Assembly: GCA_030642205.1 (NCBI GenBank)
Contig: DAOWOF010000002.1
Location: 1-47,171 of the forward strand
From: Desulfobacteraceae bacterium
Lineage (GTDB): Bacteria; Desulfobacterota; DSM-4660; Desulfatiglandales; Desulfatiglandaceae
Direction of reading: 5' to 3'
DNA length: 47,171 nt
This document shows, piece by piece, positions 26,466 to 34,102 of the stretch (position 1 is its first letter; each line of letters opens with the position of its first letter). The translations under genes and the position numbers were made by a program. The notes under the pieces were generated by a model. It was not told the DNA's origin. It ran no database searches and was given only the letters and a program-made list of their open reading frames with translations.

Positions 26466-27221
26466 ATGCAACAATACAATATTCATCCGATCGTAATGGG
26501 AACTAAAGTCTTCGATAAAGGGATGATGACCTATCAATACGATTATGGCAAACCATATACTATTCCCATATATTCCTGGTATATAGAAGGCGGGGATAAA
26601 AAAATACTTGTAGATACCGGAGAAATGAGTCCTATCTGCTCTGCAGAACGAGAAAAATCAATTAATGGCAAGATCTATACCTTTGAAGAAGGTCTAAAAC
26701 GTTGGGGACTAAACCCAAAGGATATTGACATTATCATTCATACTCATCTTCATAATGATCATTGTGAAAATGACTATAAATGTGAAAACGCAACCATTTA
26801 TGTTCATAAAAAAGAATTAGATCACATACATAACCCCCATCCACTGGATTTTCGCTACCTTGAGGATTATATTGAGGATGTCGAGGCAAATAATCAGCTC
26901 CATATTATTGATAAAGACACGGAGATTATGCCTGGGATACGGGTGATCCATACGCCTGTTCATACCGAGGGAGGACTCACTGTGCTAATTAATACCTCCA
27001 TGGGTCAGGCTGCTATAACCGGTTTCTGTGTAATCATGGAAAATTTTTTCCCTCCAAAACAGATAACCGCCATGGAGATGGATATTATCCCCCCGGGAAC
27101 GATACTAAATCCATACCATGCCTATGATATAATGTTAAATGTTAAAAAAATGGCCGATATCCTTCTGCCATTACATGAACCCGGTTTTGCGAACATTGAT
27201 ACAATTCCAGAGTTAAAATAA
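26466..27221 (+). CDS. MBL-fold hydrolase, N-acyl homoserine lactonase-like
   Basis: The protein has ~251 residues from ATG 26466; AGGAGG ends 15 bases upstream, rather far, and a TTG at 26436 would place it inside the gene, so the start is uncertain. The zinc motif HTHLHNDHCEND, the later HTPVHTEGG and the final LPLHEPGF fit the AiiA-type branch of metallo-beta-lactamase proteins. The substrate cannot be read; many such proteins in anaerobes are not quorum-quenching lactonases. A strong hairpin terminator follows directly. Confidence 0.8.
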   Translation: MQQYNIHPIVMGTKVFDKGMMTYQYDYGKPYTIPIYSWYIEGGDKKILVDTGEMSPICSAEREKSINGKIYTFEEGLKRWGLNPKDIDIIIHTHLHNDHCENDYKCENATIYVHKKELDHIHNPHPLDFRYLEDYIEDVEANNQLHIIDKDTEIMPGIRVIHTPVHTEGGLTVLINTSMGQAAITGFCVIMENFFPPKQITAMEMDIIPPGTILNPYHAYDIMLNVKKMADILLPLHEPGFANIDTIPELK

Positions 27222-27249
27222 AAAACCTGACCCAGAGAACCAGGTTTTT
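27219..27249 (+). terminator. Rho-independent terminator after MBL gene
   Basis: AAAAACCTG (27221-27229) pairs with CAGGTTTTT (27241-27249), 9 bp with an 11-base loop and a terminal T-run. The stop codon of the MBL gene touches its left arm. Its mirror run of A also suits the convergent dnaA-like gene, so it may be bidirectional. Confidence 0.7.
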
Positions 27250-27302
27250 CAAGACTGAATAAATAACAGTAATTTTACTAAATATCGTTAGCGCTACCAG
27301 CA

Positions 27303-28412
27303 CTATCCTTTCAATAAATCCTGGAGTGTATTAATATCATTCATAATTTCCTTTTTTAGTAACATTTCTTTTTTAACTCGTTTGACAGCATAAATAACAG
27401 TCGAATGATCTTTATTGCCAAATAATTTCCCTATCTGTCCAAAAGAGAGCATTGTATATTGTCTACTAAGATACATTGCAACTTGTCTTGGATAAGAGAA
27501 TGCTCTTTTCTTTTTATTTGATATAAGGTTGGAAAGAGATACATTAAAATGTTCTGCTACTACATTTTGAATGTATGAAACACTAATTTCTTTTAAAGAT
27601 CGATAAGTTAAGGCTGATTTGACTAAAGTTATATCTATTTTATTATTATTCATAGATGCTTTAGCTTCAATATTAATTAATGATTGGGTTAATTGCTTTA
27701 AATCATTGGTAGAATTTGAAAGAAAAAGAATGACATCACCAGGTATAATAAAATTGTCATTTTGGGCTAATTTTTTCAATATGTTAATTTTTATTTTTTG
27801 ACCAGGAACTTGGATTTCTGACAATAGACCACATTCTAAACGCGATTGAAACTGAGGTATAAACCCTTGAATTTTATTTGGAGTACTTGTTCCGGCCAAC
27901 ACAACCTGTTTATTTTGACTATAAAAAGAGTTAAAAAGAAGAATTAATTCTTCTTGTGTCTTTTTTTTTCCACTAAGTAAATGAATATCATCCATAAGAA
28001 GGATATCTAAGCTTAAATAGCTTTCCATGAATTTAGTAAGCTGGTTGTTTTTCTTTGCTATTGAAAATTTTTTAGAAAATGTATCAGCTAAAATATATTT
28101 TGATTTTAATAAAGGTTTTTCATTAGATATATAATTATATATAGCTTTCAATAAATGAGTTTTTCCAAGACTTAATCTAGAATATAAAAAAAGAGGGTTA
28201 TAAACCTTTGAAGGTTTAATGGCTACTTTCAAGGACGAAGAATATGCAAGATTATTGGTTTTGTCTATAATAAAATTATCAAAGTTCTGAATACGTTTAT
28301 CTTGATTGTCATGCTTATTAAAATTTAATTTCGTATCTTGATCCTCCTTTATTTCAGCATTTCTAATTGAAAAAGAAATTCTAGGTGAAATATTGATGTG
28401 ATCCTTAATCAT
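27303..28412 (-). pseudogene. DnaA homologue, main part (domains II-IV), frameshifted near 5' end
   Basis: Translation from ATG 28412 gives 369 residues. The AAA+ core is DnaA-like: NPLFLYSRLSLGKTHLLKAI, MDDIHLLSGKKKTQEEL and SRLECGLLSEIQVP. The C-terminus has the DNA-binding signature FSYPRQVAMYLSRQY...DHSTVIYAVKRV. In the Walker A the first glycine is Ser (SRLSLGKT at 78-85 versus GGVGLGKT), so ATP binding may be weakened. The frame stays open upstream to 28530 and encodes the rest of domain I (EVPNKYEAHWIKDNYITNF), which has no normal start; the start and first 25 residues lie in another frame (28501-28584). Whether this is a true second, decaying DnaA or a sequencing error in a run of five A cannot be told here. 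Confidence 0.8.
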
Positions 28413-28500
28413 ATTTTGGAAATTTGTAATATAATTATCTTTAATCCAATGTGCCTCATATTTATTAGGTACCTCTATTCTAAGAAATTCTGAATACAGA

Positions 28501-28584
28501 TTAATCAGTTTTTGTTTGAGATAACCAAGTCATGAATTCAGATTCATTAATTTCAAGTCTTAGCTTTGAATTATCTGATACCAT
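28501..28584 (-). pseudogene. Displaced N-terminal fragment of the DnaA homologue
   Basis: From ATG 28584 the frame reads 27 residues ending at TAA 28501; it contains LEINESEFMTWLSQ, which matches domain I of DnaA (compare the ELPATEFSMWIRPL region of E. coli DnaA). Removing one A from the run of five (T at 28509-28513 on the plus strand) joins it to the 369-aa frame and gives a normal 426-residue DnaA. No good ribosome site precedes the ATG. Confidence 0.6.
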
Positions 28585-28934
28585 AAATTTTAGAAGAAAT
28601 ATTGATGAAGATCAACAAAAATTTTGGATTAGCCCTGGTGTTGATAAACTTTTTACAAGCTACAAGCCCATCATCTGTCTGATTTTATAATAATCCTTTT
28701 GCCTGATCTCTGTGCTCTTATAAAAAAAATGAAGTCGCCCCCCCAGGTGATTAATTTTCTTTGTCTGCATTCTTTAAAAGACATATTGCCTTTTTTTAGG
28801 ACAAAATGATCTTTTGTGGGTTTACAGTATATTTTTGTAATTTAATATCAATGTTGACCTATAAAAACATTATTTATTGTAACTAGTTAGGTAATATTCA
28901 CCGCAATACTAATCAAATAGCTTCAGCCCTGAGA

Positions 28935-29037
28935 GGTTCTTTCTTTACGTATATCTGATTACAGTCATATACATTTCAAATGTTTAATCAGATCTGTATG
29001 TCTGAAACCAGCATCCTTGAAATAGCTTAATAGTTAC
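28935..29037 (+). repeat. Dispersed intergenic repeat, copy B (long form)
   Basis: Begins GGTTCTTTCTTTACG and ends AATAGTTAC. It shares with 46938-47042 the blocks TTTCAAA, TTTAAT, and the 18 bases CAGCATCCTTGAAATAG plus following base before AATAGTTAC. Length 103 bases versus 105 for copy D. It lies upstream of the cooC-acs cluster. Confidence 0.6.
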
Positions 29038-29219
29038 TTATTATTTTATAATATATATATATAATAATAGTAATATGAGGCTGTGAATTTGTTCGAAACT
29101 GACTAAACGTATTGAAACTCTTAATGAAATAACTTTAAAAGTTTCTTTAAAAGTAGTGTCAATTCTATAAATTTATATAAAACTGGTGTGATTAATAGTT
29201 TATTTAGTGTTAATTTAAA

Positions 29220-29263
29220 GTAAATTGTTAGTAAATTGTTAGTAAATTGTTAGTAAATTGTTT
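29220..29263 (+). repeat. Four 11-bp direct repeats before cooC
   Basis: GTAAATTGTTA occurs at 29220, 29231 and 29242 without change, and as GTAAATTGTTT at 29253. The period equals about one turn of DNA. The array ends 7 bases before the GGAGG ribosome site of cooC, so it lies in the leader or promoter of the CODH/ACS operon and may be a regulator site or a slippage-prone tract. Confidence 0.75.
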
Positions 29264-29279
29264 TTATATGGAGGACATT

Positions 29280-30023
29280 ATGGCTTATACTGTTGCTTTG
29301 GCAGGAAAAGGTGGGACTGGAAAAACAACTATGGCTGGTTTTTTAATTAAATTTTTTATCAGTAAAGGTAAGGCACCAGTGTTAGCTGTGGATGCGGATG
29401 CTAATGCAAATTTAAATGATATATTGGGTCTTGAAGTATATAAAACACTGGGTGATGCCAGAGACGATATGAAAAGAAATGTTTCCCAAGGCATGACCAA
29501 GGATGTTTTTATGGACATGCGATTACAAGAAGCTGTTATTGAAACAAAGGATTTTGATTTAATAGTAATGGGCCAACCTGAAGGAGCAGGATGCTATTGT
29601 GCTGCTAATACACTTTTAACACAATACCTGGATAAACTAATTGATAATTATAAATATGTAGTTATTGATAATGAAGCTGGAATGGAACATCTGAGTCGTC
29701 TGACAACAAATAATGTTGATGTTTTATTAATTATATCAGATTCAACCAGGAGAGGGATTAAGGCAGCGGCCAGAATTGTGGACCTAACAAATAAATTAAA
29801 CCTGAATATAAGTAAAAAATTGTTAATTGTTAATAGAGTAGAGGAAGATCAAAAGGACTTACTTGAAAAGGTTGCCATGGATTTTCAATTGGAGCTTATC
29901 GGTTTAGTACCTAAAGATAAAGAATTGGAAGAATATGATTTGCGTGGACAAGCTACTATTAATTTAGAAAATGATAATAAGGCTATTCAAACTGCGTTTG
30001 AAATTTTTGAAAAAATATTTTAA
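29280..30023 (+). CDS. cooC: CooC-type nickel-insertion ATPase for CODH
   Basis: The protein has 247 residues from ATG 29280, with GGAGG 5 bases upstream; the longer reading from 29247 would lie over the direct repeats. The deviant Walker A is GKGGTGKTT; GCYCAANTLL holds the CxC pair that binds nickel or zinc in CooC; DNEAGMEHLSR is the conserved switch block. It inserts nickel into the C-cluster of carbon monoxide dehydrogenase or matures the ACS A-cluster (the AcsF and CooC proteins are relatives and cannot be told apart here). It is the first gene of the cluster, 284 bases before acsD. Confidence 0.92.
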   Translation: MAYTVALAGKGGTGKTTMAGFLIKFFISKGKAPVLAVDADANANLNDILGLEVYKTLGDARDDMKRNVSQGMTKDVFMDMRLQEAVIETKDFDLIVMGQPEGAGCYCAANTLLTQYLDKLIDNYKYVVIDNEAGMEHLSRLTTNNVDVLLIISDSTRRGIKAAARIVDLTNKLNLNISKKLLIVNRVEEDQKDLLEKVAMDFQLELIGLVPKDKELEEYDLRGQATINLENDNKAIQTAFEIFEKIF

Positions 30024-30307
30024 ATTCACTGTGTACTATATCTTGTTATTATTGTTTTACGCTAACCACATCTTGTTCTTTTAAAAAAAAGAACTCTTTG
30101 GAATCCTTGTGAAAATCACTTGACAAGTTATTGTTTTTAATTTAAACATTTGATGTATTTATGAAAATAAGGAGTATTCTATACTAATTTGATTGTTCTT
30201 TTTTTCACAATTAAATTTTCTAAAAAAGAAACTTATTATATTACATTATTTAATTTCAAATGAAATATGTAACTTATTAATAAATCTAGATTAAGGAGGT
30301 ATAGGAA

Positions 30308-31855
30308 GTGGCCTTTAATATTCCTAAACAACCCTACGCAGGAATGATAGGGGAAACAACCCTTGGGAAGGGCGATTCTGCTCTTACTATGGGAGGTCAG
30401 AATACATACCCATTTCATCTATTTGAAGGAGAAACTCCAAATGCTCCTAAGATCGCAATGGAAGTATGGGATTATGATCCTTCAGAGGAATGGCCAGCAG
30501 CTGCGATAGAACCATTTAAGGATGTAATTGCCTCGCCTGATGCATGGGCCAAAAAAAATGTAGAAGAAAATGGTGCGGATATGATCGTGCTTCAGCTCAA
30601 AAGTACAGACCCTAATGGCCTTGACAGGGGAGCTGATGAGGCGGCAAAAGTCGCAAAAAAAGTTGCTGACGCTGTTGATGTGCCTTTAATATTATGGGGT
30701 ACAGCTAATAATAATAAAGATGAAGAAGTTCTAAAAAAAATATCAGAATTATGTGAAGGGATGAATGTTACTTTAGGACCAGTTGAAGAGGGTAATTATA
30801 AGGGTGTGGCTGCTAGTGCCATGGGTTATAACCATACAATAATTTCATCTTCGCCAATTGATGTTAATTTGGCAAAGCAGCTTAATATTCTTCTCACCAA
30901 TCTTGGTCTTAAATCAGATAAAATAATTAAAGATCCTACAACTGGCGGGCTAGGTTATGGCCTTGAATATAGTTATTCAGTCATGGAACGAATCCTGATG
31001 GCGGCCTTAACCCAGGAAGATGGTAAATTACAATTCCCAATGATAAATAATGTTGGTAATGAAGTCTGGAAATCTAAAGAGGCCAAGCAAACCATTGATG
31101 AGGCACCAACATCAGGTGATCCCGAGAAAAAGGGTATCATGATGGAGACTGTCGCGGCAGTTGCTTATCTTTTGGCTGGATCCAGTATTGTTATTCTCAG
31201 ACATCCGGAAAGTGTACGTCTGGTTCGTAGTTTTATTGATCTTATGATAAATGGCGGGTCTGCCGGGGATGTAGCTGGCATCAACAAGCTTCTGGACATT
31301 CAGGAAGCTGATTTAATAGCCCTTGCTCCTGAACCAAATCTGGAAATTCCTGAAGACAAGAAAGCTCCAAAGGCCAAAGCAGCTCCAAAGCAGGAAAAGA
31401 AAGCTGCGCCGGAGCCAAAGGTTGAAGAGGTAAAGGCGGCTCCTCCAAAACCTGCAGCAGAGCCAAAGACTGAAGTCAAGGTTGACGAAAAAGCTAAAGC
31501 AGAACTGGAAGCCAAAGCAAAAGCAGAAGCAGAACTTAAGGCTAAGGAAGAGGCTGAAACCAAAGCAGAAGCAGAAGCCAAAGCAAAAGTTGAACTGGAA
31601 GCCAAAGCAGAGGCAGAAGCCAAAGCAGCGGCAGAACTTAAAGCTAAAGCAGAGGCTAAAGCCAAGGCAGAAGAAATTGCCGGGCGAGATGCTGAAGAGG
31701 CAGATCTTCGTCAACAACGCGCCAAAGAAAAAGAAGATCTTGCTGCCAAAAGGGCGGCAACCACAAAGTCTAAAGCAGCAAAGACTGTATCATCGGTAAA
31801 GAAAACAAAACTAGAAAAAATGATGGGTAAATTAAATAAAAGGAATAAACGTTAG
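30308..31855 (+). CDS. acsD: CFeSP small subunit (acetyl-CoA decarbonylase/synthase delta) with long Ala/Lys/Glu tail
   Basis: The protein has 515 residues (GTG start after AAGGAGGT). Residues 1-~340 are the corrinoid Fe-S protein small subunit: a TIM-barrel with GETTLGKGDSALTMGGQNTYPFH, LQLKSTDPN, LILWGTANNNKDEEVL and DPTTGGLGYGLEYSYSVMERI. It pairs with AcsC to carry the methylated corrinoid. The usual length is ~310-330. Here a further ~170 residues are made of Ala, Lys and Glu with few other residues (AKAEAELKAKEEAETKAE), ending in a basic stretch; it should form a long helix or coiled coil, TolA-like. A clean -35 box TTGACA lies at 30120-30125, but its -10 is weak. Confidence 0.88.
   Translation: MAFNIPKQPYAGMIGETTLGKGDSALTMGGQNTYPFHLFEGETPNAPKIAMEVWDYDPSEEWPAAAIEPFKDVIASPDAWAKKNVEENGADMIVLQLKSTDPNGLDRGADEAAKVAKKVADAVDVPLILWGTANNNKDEEVLKKISELCEGMNVTLGPVEEGNYKGVAASAMGYNHTIISSSPIDVNLAKQLNILLTNLGLKSDKIIKDPTTGGLGYGLEYSYSVMERILMAALTQEDGKLQFPMINNVGNEVWKSKEAKQTIDEAPTSGDPEKKGIMMETVAAVAYLLAGSSIVILRHPESVRLVRSFIDLMINGGSAGDVAGINKLLDIQEADLIALAPEPNLEIPEDKKAPKAKAAPKQEKKAAPEPKVEEVKAAPPKPAAEPKTEVKVDEKAKAELEAKAKAEAELKAKEEAETKAEAEAKAKVELEAKAEAEAKAAAELKAKAEAKAKAEEIAGRDAEEADLRQQRAKEKEDLAAKRAATTKSKAAKTVSSVKKTKLEKMMGKLNKRNKR
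31480..31680 (+). repeat. Degenerate coding repeats of the acsD tail
   Basis: Variants of GCCAAAGCAGAAGC recur across this stretch, coding for the Ala-Lys-Ala-Glu tail of AcsD. Such a tract can grow or shrink by slippage, so tail length may differ among strains. Confidence 0.6.
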
Positions 31856-31994
31856 ATTGCCTGATAGACAGATTTGCCTTTTAAGAAAAAAACATCTTGG
31901 CAATACTTTTTTCTAAGAAGACGTACATGCATCTAACCTGCTGAAATGATGCCATTAAATTAATGGATCAGAATAATTATGAGGAGGAACCTCT

Positions 31995-34028
31995 ATGACA
32001 GAAGGAAAAGTAAAGGCAGTTAAACTGGAAAAGAAGCAAAAATTGGCTAATCCGGTTGAGGCTTCAATTGATATTGCATCACAGGAAATGATAGCTCAGG
32101 GCCAAAAACTGGGAGTGGAAACTATCTTTGACAGGGCAGTAAAAATGAAGCCCTGTAATATAGGCGTTCAGGGAACTTGTTGTAAAAACTGCTCTATGGG
32201 ACCATGCCGCCTTCCTCTTCCCAAGGGAGGAATAGAAGGTGAAGATGAAAGAAAAGGTCTTTGTGGGGCAACCGCAAATACAATAGCTGCACGAAATTTT
32301 ATCAGGATGATTGCCGGTGGAGCCGCGGCTCATTCAGATCATGGAAGATGTGTTGCGGAGGTCTTTCTGTCAGTTGCGCGAAAAGAAACAGATGCTTATG
32401 AAATTAAAGATTATGATAAATTATTAGCAGTGGCAGAATATCTGGGTGTAGAAACAACAGTAGAAATAGATGGCGAGATAGAAGATCGTGATCTGGATGA
32501 AGTTACTCTTGAAACGGCAGAAGCTGCTATAAATGAATGGGGTAAGCCTGAAGGGGAGCTCTTGACTCTCAAAAAGGCGCCGAAAGCCCGTTATGAGATA
32601 TGGAAAAAACAAGGCGTGTTGCCACGAAATATTGACAGAGAAATTGTTGAGATAATGCATCGTACCCATATGGGCGTTGATCAGGATTATAAAAACCTTA
32701 TCAAACAGGGCACCAGGGCAGCTATCGCAGATGGCTGGGGTGGTTCAATGCTGGCAACAGATATACAAGACATCCTTTTTGGCACACCATATCCTGTACA
32801 GTCAGAAGCTAATCTTGGCGTTATGAGAGAAGATCATGTTAATCTTATTGTTCATGGACATGAGCCTGTGTTGTCAGAGATGATAGTAGCAGTTGCAGAG
32901 ACACAGGAAATGATTGATTACGCAAAAACAAAAGGGGCCAAAGGCATTCAGTTAAGTGGGATATGTTGTACTGCCAATGAAATGCTTCAGCGTCACGGAA
33001 TTCCCCTGGCAGGCACATTTCTCCAGCAGGAACTGGCTATTATAACCGGAGCCTGTGATGCCATGGTGGTGGATATTCAATGTATTATGCAAAATCTTGC
33101 CAATGTAGCAAAATGTTTTCATACAAAACTGATAACAACTCACCCTATTGCCAAAATGGAGCAGGATAATGTTATTCATATTGAGTTTGATGAACATCAT
33201 GCACTGGAAGATGCCAAACGTATTGTAAAAATGGCTATTGATAATTTTGAAAAACGAGGCGCCGAGGTTATGATTCCTCAACATAAAGCGTCCGTAGTGG
33301 CCGGTTTTGGCGTTGAATCCATTGAATACCATCTTGGCGGGACTTTTCGTGGCACCTATTATACCTTGAATGATAATATAATAAATGGTCGTATTCGTGG
33401 TGTTGCCGGAGTTGTAGGCTGCAATAATGCGAGAACAAGACATAATGAGGGACATTTACTTGTTGTCAAGGAACTCATTAAAAATGATGTAATTGTTCTT
33501 ACAACCGGATGCACTGCCATTGCATGCGCGATGGAAGGTCTTCTAACGCCTGAAAGCGCTGCTGTTTATTGTGGTCCTGGACTTGCTGAGGTTTGTGAGA
33601 CGGTTGGTATTCCTCCTGTGCTTCATTTGGGCTCCTGTGTTGATAATAGCAGAATCCTCCTGGCAGCAACAGAAGTAATCAAGGCTGGTGGACTTGGAAA
33701 CGATATAAGTGATTTCCCTGTGGCTGGAAGCGCTCCTGAATGGATGAGTGAAAAGGCAATAAGTATTGGACATTATTTTGTTGTTTCTGGTGTATATACA
33801 GTTTTTGGCGTTACCTTGCCTACATCGGGAGCTCCTGTATTCCATAATTATATAACTAAGGAACTTGAAGATATTTATGGCGGGATGTGGGATGTCGAGA
33901 CTGATCCTATTAAACATGCCCATATGATGATTGCTCATATAGACAAGAAACGTAAAGAACTCGGTATTGACAGGGCAAGAGAGAGAGTTATGATGGACAT
34001 GGCAAGTCGCCAGGCCCTTGAAACATAA
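31995..34028 (+). CDS. cooS/acsA: Carbon monoxide dehydrogenase catalytic subunit
   Basis: The protein has 677 residues. CNIGVQGTCCKNCSMGPCRLP near residue 53 carries the cysteines of the B- and D-clusters; HSDHGRC provides the His of the C-cluster region; GICCTANEM, VGCNNAR, TGCTAIACAM and GSCVDNSR contribute further C-cluster cysteines. It interconverts CO2 and CO at the Ni-Fe-S C-cluster. In this position between acsD and acsB it is the CODH part of the ACS complex. Length (about 670) fits AcsA of acetogens rather than the shorter CooS of CO-oxidisers. GGAGGA precedes the ATG. Confidence 0.95.
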   Translation: MTEGKVKAVKLEKKQKLANPVEASIDIASQEMIAQGQKLGVETIFDRAVKMKPCNIGVQGTCCKNCSMGPCRLPLPKGGIEGEDERKGLCGATANTIAARNFIRMIAGGAAAHSDHGRCVAEVFLSVARKETDAYEIKDYDKLLAVAEYLGVETTVEIDGEIEDRDLDEVTLETAEAAINEWGKPEGELLTLKKAPKARYEIWKKQGVLPRNIDREIVEIMHRTHMGVDQDYKNLIKQGTRAAIADGWGGSMLATDIQDILFGTPYPVQSEANLGVMREDHVNLIVHGHEPVLSEMIVAVAETQEMIDYAKTKGAKGIQLSGICCTANEMLQRHGIPLAGTFLQQELAIITGACDAMVVDIQCIMQNLANVAKCFHTKLITTHPIAKMEQDNVIHIEFDEHHALEDAKRIVKMAIDNFEKRGAEVMIPQHKASVVAGFGVESIEYHLGGTFRGTYYTLNDNIINGRIRGVAGVVGCNNARTRHNEGHLLVVKELIKNDVIVLTTGCTAIACAMEGLLTPESAAVYCGPGLAEVCETVGIPPVLHLGSCVDNSRILLAATEVIKAGGLGNDISDFPVAGSAPEWMSEKAISIGHYFVVSGVYTVFGVTLPTSGAPVFHNYITKELEDIYGGMWDVETDPIKHAHMMIAHIDKKRKELGIDRARERVMMDMASRQALET

Positions 34029-34102
34029 TAGGATTAGATCAATAAAATCTATATTAATAACGAAATAATGGATTCAATAAATCCTCAACGAAGGAGGAAT
34101 AT

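Larger units (their letters stand above)
28585..29279. other. Long AT-rich gap before cooC
   Basis: About 695 bases without a credible gene. It holds repeat copy B (28935-29037), an alternating AT stretch near 29048-29066, two CTTTAAAAGT units at 29133-29156, and the 11-bp tandem repeats at 29220-29263. No perfect DnaA box TTATCCACA was seen, so I do not call an origin in spite of the adjacent dnaA-like gene. It probably carries the promoter of the CODH/ACS cluster. Confidence 0.4.

Noticed and set aside
28585-29279. Replication origin next to the dnaA-like gene
   Set aside because: The gap is AT-rich, but I found no perfect DnaA box and no cluster of boxes, and the gene itself is frameshifted and lies beside CODH genes rather than dnaN or rpmH.
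31300-31717. Long minus-strand ORFs opposite the acsD tail
   Set aside because: They are shadows of the Ala/Lys/Glu codon repeats on the other strand (Ala-Ser or Phe-Cys-rich translations).
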